DNA of 64,000 nt from an uncultured Rhodospirillales bacterium (GTDB lineage: Bacteria > Pseudomonadota > Alphaproteobacteria > ATCC43930 > CGMCC-115725), in contig CAIKMD010000007.1 of the NCBI GenBank assembly GCA_903828515.1, forward strand, positions 496,001 through 560,000, in the 5' to 3' direction. Positions 42,665 through 51,112 of the stretch are shown one piece after another (positions within the stretch are counted from its first letter, which is position 1; each line of letters starts with the position of its first letter). A program made the position numbers and the translations under genes. Under the pieces are notes generated by a model that saw only the letters and a list, made by a program, of their open reading frames with translations, did no database searches and was not told the origin of the DNA.

Positions 42665-44110
42665 TTGATCGACGGCCAGGGCATATTCCTGTCGACCGAA
42701 TTGGCCAGCCGGCGCAACATCCGATTTGCGCTGGGCGCGATCTTCGTTTCCATCGTGGTTTTCCTGGCCGTCGTGCCCTTCGTGACGAGGCCGCTCGCGC
42801 ATGTTCCGGCCTTCATTCCGGCCTATGAATCGGCGCTTCTGATCTGCGACCTGATCACCGCGGTCCTGTTGTTCGGTCAGTTCAACATTTTACGGTCGCG
42901 CGCGTTGTTCGTTCTGGGCTGCGGCTATCTGTACACGGCGGTTTTCGCGTTCGCGCACGCGCTCACGTTTCCCGACGTGTTTTCGCCGACCGGCTGGCTC
43001 GGCGCCGGGCCCCAGACCACGGTCTGGCTTTATATGTTCTGGCACGGCGGATTTCCGCTGTTCGTCATTCTCTATGCGCATTTCAAGAGCAAGGAGCGCA
43101 TCGCCGCCGATGCCGGCGACGCCGTTCACCCGTCGTCGCGCGGAAGCGGCGTGGTCATGGCGGCCGGCGTCGTGGCGGTTCTTGCCATCGTCGGCGGATG
43201 CGTGCTCTTCGCGACGCTCGGTCGCGACATGCTGCCGGTGCTGATCGTGGATAACCGTTTCAGCCCGTCGCTGAGCGTGCTTCTCGGCTGCATCTGGCTG
43301 CTGAGCCTGCTCGCGCTGGTGTTTTTATGGTCGCGACGGTCGCACACGGTGCTCGATATCTGGCTGATCGTCGTGATGTTCGCCTGGCTCGCGGATATCG
43401 CCCTCTCCGCCGTTCTCAACGCGGGACGCTTCGATCTCGGCTGGTATGTCGGTCGCGCCTATGGATTGGTGGCGGCGAGCTTTCTGCTCATCGTCATGCT
43501 GATCGAAAGCGGCACGCATTACGCCCGGTTGGCTCAATTATCCGCCGAGCTGAAAGCGGCGAATGCTTCGCTCGAGCAATTGTCGTTGCATGATGCGCTG
43601 ACCGGCCTCGCCAACCGGCGGTTTTTCGATGCGTATCTGGCGGCTCAGATCGCCATCGCGCGACGCCACAAGCGGATGCTGGCGCTGATCATTTGCGATA
43701 TCGACGCCTTCAAGGCCTTTAATGATCATTACGGCCATCAGGCTGGCGACGAATGCATAAAGCAGGTGGCGGCGGCGCTGCGCTCCTGCTGCCGGCGACC
43801 CGCCGACATGGCGGCGCGCTACGGCGGCGAAGAATTTGCCATCGTTCTGCCGGATACTGAACTGGCCGGAGCGGTCCAGATCGCCGAGACGGTGAGACAG
43901 GCGGTCGCGCGCCTGAAGATTCCGCATGCGCATTCGTCCGCCGCGCCGGAGATCAGCATCAGCGGCGGCGTCGCCGTGCTGCTGCGGACGATCGACTTCA
44001 CGCCGGCGCAGCTCATCGCGGCGGCCGACCGGACTCTCTATGAGGCCAAGGATCGCGGACGCAACCAGATGGTCGCCGTGCAGCCCGAGGCGGCAAACCA
44101 GCCGGCCTGA
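42665..44110 (+). CDS. membrane-bound diguanylate cyclase with MASE4-type sensor
   Basis: About 481 residues. The N-terminal half has six to eight membrane helices in the MASE4 layout (RFALGAIFVSIVVFLAVVPF, then LFVLGCGYLYTAVFAFAHAL, then TVWLYMFWHGGFPLFVI). A short coiled segment (LSAELKAANASLEQLSLHDA) leads into the GGDEF domain starting LTGLANRRFFDAYL, with the active loop ARYGGEEFAIVLPD, so it should make cyclic di-GMP. An RxxD inhibitory site is not obvious. Start: TTG 42665 has aggag nine nucleotides upstream and begins just before the sensor; ATG 42620 or TTG 42518 are in-frame alternatives without Shine-Dalgarno. It stands alone. Confidence 0.88.
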   Translation: MIDGQGIFLSTELASRRNIRFALGAIFVSIVVFLAVVPFVTRPLAHVPAFIPAYESALLICDLITAVLLFGQFNILRSRALFVLGCGYLYTAVFAFAHALTFPDVFSPTGWLGAGPQTTVWLYMFWHGGFPLFVILYAHFKSKERIAADAGDAVHPSSRGSGVVMAAGVVAVLAIVGGCVLFATLGRDMLPVLIVDNRFSPSLSVLLGCIWLLSLLALVFLWSRRSHTVLDIWLIVVMFAWLADIALSAVLNAGRFDLGWYVGRAYGLVAASFLLIVMLIESGTHYARLAQLSAELKAANASLEQLSLHDALTGLANRRFFDAYLAAQIAIARRHKRMLALIICDIDAFKAFNDHYGHQAGDECIKQVAAALRSCCRRPADMAARYGGEEFAIVLPDTELAGAVQIAETVRQAVARLKIPHAHSSAAPEISISGGVAVLLRTIDFTPAQLIAAADRTLYEAKDRGRNQMVAVQPEAANQPA

Positions 44111-44216
44111 TCGTCGCCGCGCCGATCGATCACGATCTTTTTCTTCGCCGGGAGGCCCCCGCGGGCGTAAAATTGCCATACGCCACCGATGGGGGCGCAT
44201 GGGGAGGAGAGGGGCG

Positions 44217-45545
44217 ATGCTCACCAAGGAAGAGAATGATCGTCTGACCCGGGTCGGTCCCGGCACGCCGATGGGCGAGACGATGCGCCGCTATTGGATG
44301 CCGGCGCTGTTGTCCTGGGAATTGCCCGAGCGGGATTGCCCGCCGGTTCGCGTCCGGCTGCTGGGCGAAAACCTGGTCGCCTTCCGCGCCACCGACGGCA
44401 CAATCGGCGTGATCGACGAGTTCTGTCCGCATCGCGGCGCCTCGCTGTGGCTCGGCCGCAACGAGGAGAACGGGCTGCGCTGCGTCTATCACGGCTGGAA
44501 ATTCGACACATCCGGCCAATGCGTCGAACAGATGAACGAGCCGCGTCAATTCTGCGCGAGCATCAAGGTCGCGGCCTATCCGACCTGCGAACACGGTGGC
44601 GTCATCTGGACCTATATGGGCCCGAAGGACAAGCAGCCGGCGCCGCCCCATTACGAATGGACCCAGATGCCCGAGACCTATCGCGCCGTCGGCAAGGTGG
44701 TCGAGGAATGCAACTGGCTACAGGCGCTGGAAGGCGGCATCGACACCTCGCATTTCCCGATCCTGCATCGCGCCCTGAAGACGAATGCGCGCGAGGTCGG
44801 TATTGGCCCCGACACGCTGGCGCTTGCTGCCGGCGCGCCGTCGCTGGAAGTCGACGTCACCGATTACGGCTATCGCTATTTCGGGGTTCGGCCGCTCGGC
44901 ACCGACAAGACCTACATTCGCGGCTATCACTTCATCATGCCGTTCACCCAGTTCCGGCCGCCGGGCCCGAACAAGAAAGAAGTCCACGGCCATTATTGGG
45001 TGCCGATGGACGACGAGACCTGCATGGTGTGGAACTTCTATCACAGCTACGGCGACGAGCCGATCGGCAATCGCGAAATCTCGGATACCAGCGGCAATGC
45101 CTATGGCACGCATGTCGACGTGAAGAACGGTTTCCGCCCATTCCGCAATCGCGCCAATAACTGGATGATCGATCGCGACGTGCAGAAGACCGAGACTTTC
45201 ACCGGGATCGCCGGCGTCAATCAGCAGGATCGCGCCGTGCAGGAAAGCATGGGGCCGATCGTCGATCGCACGCGCGAGCATCTCGGTCCGGCGGATAAGG
45301 CGGTGGTCGCTACCCGCCGCCTGCTGATGGAGGCGATCGAGGCGGTCGAGCGGGGTGACGATCCTGCCGGCGTGGGGCCGAGTTATTACGAGCTGCGCGC
45401 GGCGGAAACCGTGGTCGCCAAGAATACCGATTGGCGCAAGGAGCTCCTGCCGTTGATGTGTCCGCAAAGCATCGGCGGCAAAGGGCCGCTGCGCCGCGAG
45501 GCCAAGGTTTTGGAGGACGCCGCGCCCCGCGCCGCCGGGGAATGA
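44217..45545 (+). CDS. Rieske non-heme iron oxygenase, alpha subunit
   Basis: 442-residue ring-hydroxylating or demethylating oxygenase. The Rieske cluster ligands are C70/H72 (EFCPHRG) and C89/H92 (CVYHGWKFD). The mononuclear iron site is D176, H179 and H184 in GGIDTSHFPILH, the DxxHxxxxH form of phthalate 4,5-dioxygenase and its relatives. No ferredoxin or reductase gene is adjacent. ggggaggagagggg is a strong ribosome binding site before ATG 44217. Its stop overlaps the start of the binding-protein gene (ATGA), so oxygenase and transporter are co-expressed and probably share one substrate. Confidence 0.93.
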   Translation: MLTKEENDRLTRVGPGTPMGETMRRYWMPALLSWELPERDCPPVRVRLLGENLVAFRATDGTIGVIDEFCPHRGASLWLGRNEENGLRCVYHGWKFDTSGQCVEQMNEPRQFCASIKVAAYPTCEHGGVIWTYMGPKDKQPAPPHYEWTQMPETYRAVGKVVEECNWLQALEGGIDTSHFPILHRALKTNAREVGIGPDTLALAAGAPSLEVDVTDYGYRYFGVRPLGTDKTYIRGYHFIMPFTQFRPPGPNKKEVHGHYWVPMDDETCMVWNFYHSYGDEPIGNREISDTSGNAYGTHVDVKNGFRPFRNRANNWMIDRDVQKTETFTGIAGVNQQDRAVQESMGPIVDRTREHLGPADKAVVATRRLLMEAIEAVERGDDPAGVGPSYYELRAAETVVAKNTDWRKELLPLMCPQSIGGKGPLRREAKVLEDAAPRAAGE

Positions 45546-46690
45546 GGATGCGCAAACCTCTTGGCGTCATCGCCGTCGTCGGCGCGCTTCTCGCTGCGAA
45601 TATCGCGATGCCGGCGTGCGCGGCGGACGTGACCCCGGCGCAATGGGACAAGATCGTCGCCGCGGCCAAGGCCGAAGGCACCGTCGTCATTTCCCATTTC
45701 ACCGATAGCGGCATCGATCCGATCCTGCGGCTGTTCGAGCAAAAATACGGCATCAAGGTCGAGGCCAATCCCGGGCGGCCGGATCAGGTCATCCCGAAAA
45801 TCCTGACCGAGCAGAAAAACGGCCAGTTCAATTGGGACGTGCTGTTGCAGCCGGTGAACAATGTGCGGCTGGTGTTGGAACCTGCCGGCGGCCTCGAGCC
45901 GATCTTGCCGCTTCTCGTCCTGCCCGAGGTCGCGGACGACGCCAACTGGTATGGCGGGCTCACGGCCAAGGTGCCGACGAAGCTCGTCTTCTACGACGGT
46001 ATTTCGAATCTTCTCACCGGGATCGACGTCAATCGCGACAAGCTCGACCGTGCCCAGTTCAACAACTGGCCCGATCTTATCAAGCCCGAATGGAAAAAGA
46101 AGTTCGGCATCTTCTATCCGGGCCGTCCGTCCAATCTCACGATCGCGCTCGCCTGCTATCGCCCGGCTTTCGAGTCCGATGCGAAGTGGGAAGACTATGT
46201 GCGCGCCTTCTTCGCGCAGGAGCCGCTGGCATCGCCCGAATTCCGCATCGTCGCCGACTGGCTCGTGCAGGGTCGCTTCGACGTTACGGTCGGCGGTGAG
46301 GGCTCCTATCTCGAAGGCTTGAAGAAGAAGCTCAAGCGCAACATCGAGGCGCCGGTCGGCCAAAATCTCTGCGGCTTTCCGCCTGATGGTACCGGCCGCT
46401 CCGTCAGCGTGCCGAGAAACCCGCCGCACCCGAACGCGACGATGGTGTTCGTGAACTGGTACCTGTCGAAGGAGGCGCAGGAAGCGCTGGTGAAATCCTT
46501 CTGGGCGACCGGCGAAGCGAGCGTCAGCCGCCGCAAGGATGTCGGCCATCCCGATCCGGCGTTCCAGAAGAAAGTCCTTGAGGGTTTCCAGGAGGACTGG
46601 CTTCAGGGCAAGGGGATGATGACAAGCAGCGACGAGGGCCTGCGGCTGCAGCTTCGCGTGATCGCGCTGGCCAAAGAGGCCGGGTATTGA
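45542..46690 (+). CDS. ABC transporter substrate-binding protein, iron(III)/family 1 type
   Basis: 382 residues with a signal peptide ending MPACAADV. The mature start DKIVAAAKAEGTVVISHFTD and the helix HPNATMVFVNWYLSKEAQEA near residue 300 place it in the same subgroup as the products at 1684-2763 and 24307-25431. The first ATG overlaps the oxygenase stop by four bases; a second ATG is two codons later. The fused permease follows 36 nt downstream. Coupling to a Rieske oxygenase suggests an organic ligand, not iron. Confidence 0.88.
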   Translation: MRMRKPLGVIAVVGALLAANIAMPACAADVTPAQWDKIVAAAKAEGTVVISHFTDSGIDPILRLFEQKYGIKVEANPGRPDQVIPKILTEQKNGQFNWDVLLQPVNNVRLVLEPAGGLEPILPLLVLPEVADDANWYGGLTAKVPTKLVFYDGISNLLTGIDVNRDKLDRAQFNNWPDLIKPEWKKKFGIFYPGRPSNLTIALACYRPAFESDAKWEDYVRAFFAQEPLASPEFRIVADWLVQGRFDVTVGGEGSYLEGLKKKLKRNIEAPVGQNLCGFPPDGTGRSVSVPRNPPHPNATMVFVNWYLSKEAQEALVKSFWATGEASVSRRKDVGHPDPAFQKKVLEGFQEDWLQGKGMMTSSDEGLRLQLRVIALAKEAGY

Positions 46691-46726
46691 GCGGTTCCGC
46701 GTCCTAGCGCCGCGGATGATGGCTCG

Positions 46727-48418
46727 GTGATGCGCGTCGATCTTCGCCTGTTGCTGTTCGCCGTCGCGCTGGCGGCGGTGGGGTTTCTCGTCCTCTATCC
46801 GCTTAGCCTGCTGTTCTTCGCGAGTTTCGAGGTCGGTCCTTACGGTCAGGCGACGACACTCGGACTCGGCAACTGGATTGCCGCGTTCACGCAAGCCAAT
46901 CTGCAAAGCGCCATCGTCAACACGCTGACGCTGACCGCCGCGCGCCAGGGCATCGCTTTCGTTGTCACCATCGTCCTCGCCTGGCTGCTGGCGCGGACCA
47001 ATCTGCCGGGACGCAACTGGCTCGAATTCGGTTTCTGGATTTCGTTTTTCCTCCCCACTCTGCCGGTGCTGCTCGGGTGGATTTTCCTCCTCGACGGGCA
47101 TGCGGGGCTGATCAACCGGCTCGTCGTCGAACTCGGTTGGGCGAATGCGCCGCCGTTCGAGATCTATTCGTGGTGGGGCATCGTGTTCGTCCACCTGATG
47201 ACCAACACGCTGGCGGTTCAGGTCATGCTGTTCACGCCGGCCTTCCGCAATCTTGATGCGTCGCTGGTCGAAGCGGCGCGCATGTCGGGCGCCGGCACAT
47301 TGGGCACCCTCGTCCGCATCGTCGTTCCGGTGCTGACGCCGACCATTCTTGTCGTCGTGCTGCTCGGGGTTCTGCGCTCGCTCGAATCCTTCGAGATCGA
47401 ACTCATTCTCGGACCACCGGCGCGGATCGACGTCTACAGCACCGCGATCTACCGCCATGTCTTCGATTCACCGCCTGATTACGGCCCGGCTTTCGCGCTC
47501 AGCATCATGATCTTCGTCGTCATGGTGCCGTTCGTGTGGGGCCAGCAGGTGCTGGGCCGCCGTCGCTCGCGCGCCAGCATCACCTCGCGCTTTGCCCTGC
47601 GCGTCGCCGATCTCGGCGCCTGGCGCTGGCTAGCCTTCGCGCTGTTCGTCGTGCTCTTGGGCGCGATGACGGTGCTGCCGGTGTTCTTCATGGTGCTCGG
47701 CAGCTTCATGGAAGTATTCGGCTATTTCGACGTGCCCGACGGTGCGTTTACGTTCGATCATTGGGCGACGGTCTTGAGCGATCCGCTCTTCCTCAATTCG
47801 CTGAAGGACACGCTGGTCATCGCGACGGCGACGGCGGTGGCGTCGATGCTGGTCTTTCCGGCGATCGCCTATCTCATCGTCCGCAGCGGTTATCGCGGGC
47901 GGGGCTTGCTCGATTTTCTGACCTGGGTTCCGACCATGGTGCCGGGGATCGTCGTCGGCCTCGCAATGCTTTGGCTTTTTCTCCAGACCCCGCTGTTGCG
48001 CCCGTTCTACGGCACACAACTCGGCCTGATCCTTGCCTTCATGCTGGCCGGCATGGCGCTCGGGATTCAGCTCATCAAGACCGGGATCATGCAGATTTCG
48101 CTCGAACTCGAAGAGGCGGCGCGCGCCGGCGGTGCGTCATGGCTCTATACGATGCGGCGCGTGATCGTGCCGCTCATCGCGCCGACCGTCGTCGTGGTCG
48201 GCGTTCTCGCGTTCGTCGCCGCCACGCGGGGCGTCAGCACCGCCATCCTGCTCTCGTCGCACGCGACCCAGACGTTGGCGGTGTTTCAACTCAAGTTCAT
48301 CGAGTCCGGCGACATGGAGGCTGCAAGCGTCATCGGCGTCGTGCTGCTCGTCCTGAGCACGGGCGTCGCCTTTGTCGCGCGGATGTTCGGCTTGAAGATC
48401 GGTCTTGGCGGACGCTAG
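46727..48418 (+). CDS. ABC transporter permease, fused two-domain iron(III)/FbpB type
   Basis: 563-residue inner-membrane permease with two homologous halves of about six helices. EAA loops are at EAARMSGAGTLGTLVRIVVP (near residue 185) and EEAARAGGASWLYTMRRVIV (near residue 465). The start is GTG 46727 followed by an ATG at 46730; either could be used. It is third in the operon after the Rieske oxygenase and the binding protein. No ATPase follows, so it must borrow one or be encoded elsewhere. Confidence 0.92.
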   Translation: MMRVDLRLLLFAVALAAVGFLVLYPLSLLFFASFEVGPYGQATTLGLGNWIAAFTQANLQSAIVNTLTLTAARQGIAFVVTIVLAWLLARTNLPGRNWLEFGFWISFFLPTLPVLLGWIFLLDGHAGLINRLVVELGWANAPPFEIYSWWGIVFVHLMTNTLAVQVMLFTPAFRNLDASLVEAARMSGAGTLGTLVRIVVPVLTPTILVVVLLGVLRSLESFEIELILGPPARIDVYSTAIYRHVFDSPPDYGPAFALSIMIFVVMVPFVWGQQVLGRRRSRASITSRFALRVADLGAWRWLAFALFVVLLGAMTVLPVFFMVLGSFMEVFGYFDVPDGAFTFDHWATVLSDPLFLNSLKDTLVIATATAVASMLVFPAIAYLIVRSGYRGRGLLDFLTWVPTMVPGIVVGLAMLWLFLQTPLLRPFYGTQLGLILAFMLAGMALGIQLIKTGIMQISLELEEAARAGGASWLYTMRRVIVPLIAPTVVVVGVLAFVAATRGVSTAILLSSHATQTLAVFQLKFIESGDMEAASVIGVVLLVLSTGVAFVARMFGLKIGLGGR

Positions 48419-48428
48419 ACGAACCGCA

Positions 48429-48776
48429 TCATGAATGGTTCATCGAGACGGACCATACGCAAATGCTCGTATCGACGAAGATGCCGTTGAAAGAATCGCC
48501 CGCGAATTTTCCCGAGATCATCCCGCGCGAACTCTGGTACCGCCCGTTGGGATCGATCGTGCCCGTGAACGGCGTGGGGCGATTGCCGACCGTGACCAGC
48601 GTGCCCTCGACGGTGCCGTCGGTCACCGTGGCGATCAACGATCCGCTGCAGGTTGGACTGGGGCCGCCGGTTCGCGAGTAGCCGGATAATTTGCCCGACC
48701 ACGCGCCGTCATAGGGACCCGCCGCGTAAGCGTTGCCGAATTGAAACAAGATGAGCGCCGTCCATAACCACTTCAT
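48429..48776 (-). CDS. small secreted protein of unknown function
   Basis: 115 residues. ATG 48776 starts a signal peptide (MKWLWTALILFQFGNAYA, cleavage about residue 18). The mature part has repeating short strands (GPYDGAWSGKLSGYSR, then CSGSLIATVTDGTVEGTLVT) and two cysteines (in PTCSGS and SICVWS) that could form a disulfide. It resembles a small beta-sandwich, but I recognise no family. It ends 11 nt before the stop of the convergent permease gene. Confidence 0.7.
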   Translation of the reverse strand: MKWLWTALILFQFGNAYAAGPYDGAWSGKLSGYSRTGGPSPTCSGSLIATVTDGTVEGTLVTVGNRPTPFTGTIDPNGRYQSSRGMISGKFAGDSFNGIFVDTSICVWSVSMNHS

Positions 48777-48925
48777 CTCATGCCTCGCAACGATGATCCA
48801 TGACCCTAACATGGGATGAGCGGGCACACCTAGCCGGGAAGCGTCAGACGCGCCCGATGTTGAACGTGTGCGATAAGTGTTGCCGACGTATTCCGTCGGC
48901 CGATGGACCTTACCGAGAGTCGGTA

Positions 48926-49141
48926 TCAGGTCGACGTCGCGTCGCGAGGCGGATTCGACGGTTCTTCGCTATCGACACGCCGGCCGCCGTCCCAAATCCG
49001 CACGCTGTCGTAGTGGGCGGCCTTGGCCAGAATGTCGAACGCCTTGAGCCTGGCTTGATCGTCGTTGTCGCATCGGATGATGGCCGTGGACATCGTGCCC
49101 GCCGCAGTATTGATGAAATCGCATCGATAGTCCCGCGCCAT
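48926..49141 (-). CDS. 71-residue orphan protein, family member C
   Basis: Starts MARDYRCDFINTAAG at ATG 49141. It shares with the products at 24063-24266 and 36941-37156 the N-terminal Y-x-C, a helix (DDQARLKAFDILAKA) and the strand VRIWDGGRRVDS, and ends in a polar tail like member B. Identity to member B is clear along the full length, including about 40 nt of upstream DNA. No Shine-Dalgarno. It stands alone. Confidence 0.72.
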   Translation of the reverse strand: MARDYRCDFINTAAGTMSTAIIRCDNDDQARLKAFDILAKAAHYDSVRIWDGGRRVDSEEPSNPPRDATST

Positions 49142-49182
49142 GCCGGGAACCATAAAATATCGCGGGGCGCTTGGGCTGGATT
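49142..49182 (-). promoter_or_regulatory. conserved upstream element of small-protein gene C
   Basis: On the minus strand AATCCA, a 17-nt spacer and TATTTTA-T-GGTTC end a few bases before the ATG. The same pattern precedes member B at 37157-37196. If TATTTT is the -10, the transcript would begin nearly at the start codon. Confidence 0.45.
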
Positions 49183-49235
49183 AAGCCGTGTTTGGTATAA
49201 ATCCGGACGAAAAAGGCTGGGGATTCTTTGGCGCG

Positions 49236-49925
49236 TCAGGCGTTACGCCCCGGGCAGAGATCGCGTAGCGGGCAATGCGAACATGCCGGCGCGGCATGGG
49301 TACAAATCCGTTGGCCGAGATATTTGATCAGCCAATGGACTTCGTACAGATCGTCGGCGTCCCAATCGTCGGGCACGAGGCGCGCATAGGCGTCGTGGCC
49401 CTCGTCGTATTTCGTGCCGGGCGACAGCAATCCGAACCGCGCGCCGATGCGCAGCAGGTGCGTATCGACCGCGAAGACGCGCCGGCGCAGCGAACTGAAA
49501 TTGAGCGTGGTCGCCGCGATTTTGGGCCCGACGCCCGGCAGGCCGCGGAGCCATTGCAGCGCCATCTCCTCGTCCCAATCGGCCAGGAACTCGAGATCGA
49601 TCCCGCCTTGCCGCGCGCGGATCATGCGCAGGGCCTGCGGGAGATGAACGGCTTTCTGCTCGGCATAGGTCACCGGCCGAATGATCGCTTCGACCGTGGC
49701 GGGCGGCGCGTCGGCAAGCGCGTCCCAGGACGAATAGTGTTGGGCCAATCGCTCGAAGGCGGGAACCGAAACGGTGTCCCGCGTCCGCGCGCTCAGCATC
49801 GCGTTGACGAGCTGACTGACCGGATCGAGGCGCCCCGCGTCGCGCTGCGGCCCGAACAATGCCAAGAGCCGCTCGCGGACGAGCACCATGAGCGAGGTTT
49901 CGTCGAGTTTGAGCGAGAACTGCAT
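49236..49925 (-). CDS. endonuclease III-like DNA glycosylase (HhH-GPD, 4Fe-4S)
   Basis: 229-residue base-excision repair enzyme. The helix-hairpin-helix LRGLPGVGPKIAATT contains the catalytic lysine K135, and the catalytic aspartate is D154 in VFAVDTHLLRIG. Four cysteines C209, C216, C219 and C225 (C-x6-C-x2-C-x5-C) bind a 4Fe-4S cluster. This is the Nth/MutY layout. ccggaggaacggc precedes the ATG. It differs from classic Nth around the N-terminal helix (SARTRDTVSVPAFERLAQ), so it is probably a second Nth-like paralogue and not the housekeeping copy. Confidence 0.9.
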   Translation of the reverse strand: MQFSLKLDETSLMVLVRERLLALFGPQRDAGRLDPVSQLVNAMLSARTRDTVSVPAFERLAQHYSSWDALADAPPATVEAIIRPVTYAEQKAVHLPQALRMIRARQGGIDLEFLADWDEEMALQWLRGLPGVGPKIAATTLNFSSLRRRVFAVDTHLLRIGARFGLLSPGTKYDEGHDAYARLVPDDWDADDLYEVHWLIKYLGQRICTHAAPACSHCPLRDLCPGRNA

Positions 49926-49992
49926 GCCGTTCCTCCGGCAGGCAGATTAGAACAAAACATGAACAAAAGAAAGCGTGCAGTCGCCCGACGGC

Positions 49993-50952
49993 TTACTTCG
50001 CGGGCGGCAAATACCGTTCCGACAGGAACTTCGACACATCGGGTTCGGTGTCGAGGATTTTGAGGTCGACGAAGGATTCCTGGACCAGCGCGACGCTTTT
50101 CGGGGGAAATTTCCCGTCGGTCGAGAGTGACGGCATCACCGTGTCGAATTCCTTGTCCTCGACGTCCTGCGAATAGCCGTCGACCGAGCGGGCGACGCGG
50201 ATCGTGTCGGCCTTGTGGCTGTTCATGTAGGCGACCGTCTCGTACCACGATTTGAGAAACCGCCGCACCGCGTCGGGATTGTCGCGCAGGAAGTCGTTGC
50301 GCGCGAAGATCACGTTCATCAGGAACGCGCCGACGATATCGGAGGCGGGCATCAGCAGCCGCCCGCGCTTTTGCGTCTCGAGGTTCCAGCCGAAGGCGGC
50401 GGCGCTGACCACCGCGTCGACCTGCTTGGTTTCGAGCGCCGCCAGTTGCGGCGTGGTGTCGGAACCGACCGCCACGGTGGCGATCGCATCGACCGGCCAG
50501 CCTTGTTTCTTTTGCAACTGGCGGAGGATCCACTCGGTGAGCGAGCCGACCGTCGAGATGCCGACAATCTTGCCTTTGAGGTCGGCGGCGCTGTGGATCG
50601 GCGAGTCGTATGGCACGACGATGCCGAAGAGGGCCGGCGACAGCGATACCGCGCCGACCGCGGTTTCGGGCGCGCCCTTGACCAGAAACGCGATGTCGGT
50701 GCCTGCACCCAGGCCGATATCGACCGCGCCGGCGACCGTTGCCTGATGCAGCTTGGCGCTGCCGGCCAACTGGATTACCTCGATGTCGAGCCCGTTCCTC
50801 GCGAAGATCTTTTGATCGAGCCCGACGTCGAGCGGAACGAAAGTGAACCCCACCGCCGAGCTTTTACCGACCCGGACCGGATCGGCGAAAGCGGGCGCGG
50901 CGAGGACGAGTGCGGCGAGGATCGCGGCGAGCAGGCGGAGACGCGTCGTCAA
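49993..50952 (-). CDS. ABC transporter substrate-binding protein, NMT1/taurine type
   Basis: 319 residues with a signal peptide ending AAPAFADPV. The mature start VRVGKSSAVGFTFVPLDVGL and HSAADLKGKIVGISTVGSLT are typical of NMT1/SsuA-like binding proteins. Start: TTG 50952 has cggag nine nucleotides upstream; extension further upstream runs into the palindromic repeat at 50974-51109. It is the last gene of a minus-strand run (MBL hydrolase, Rieske oxygenase, two binding proteins). The membrane part may be the permease and ATPase at 54805-56440. Confidence 0.85.
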   Translation of the reverse strand: MTTRLRLLAAILAALVLAAPAFADPVRVGKSSAVGFTFVPLDVGLDQKIFARNGLDIEVIQLAGSAKLHQATVAGAVDIGLGAGTDIAFLVKGAPETAVGAVSLSPALFGIVVPYDSPIHSAADLKGKIVGISTVGSLTEWILRQLQKKQGWPVDAIATVAVGSDTTPQLAALETKQVDAVVSAAAFGWNLETQKRGRLLMPASDIVGAFLMNVIFARNDFLRDNPDAVRRFLKSWYETVAYMNSHKADTIRVARSVDGYSQDVEDKEFDTVMPSLSTDGKFPPKSVALVQESFVDLKILDTEPDVSKFLSERYLPPAK

Positions 50953-50973
50953 CGAATGAACTCCGTGAATGAG

Positions 50974-51109
50974 AAACCCTCTCCGCGCTTGCGGGAGAGG
51001 GAGGCGCCCATTGCGCAGCAATGGGAGGGTGAGGTGTGTCGCCGGCGCGCACCCACCTCACCCGCTCGCGTTGCTCGCACCCTCTCCCCCCGATGGGCGG
51101 AGAGGGTTT
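50974..51109. repeat. 136-bp intergenic palindromic repeat element
   Basis: The outer arms aaaccctctccgc (50974-50986) and gcggagagggttt (51097-51109) are exact inverted repeats. Nested inside are ccctctcc/gggagaggg, cccattgc-gca-gcaatggg and gggtgaggtg/cacctcaccc stems, so the whole element folds into a multi-branched structure. It belongs to the same style of dispersed intergenic element as 15860-15987 and separates two binding-protein genes. Confidence 0.75.
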
Positions 51110-51112
51110 GTT

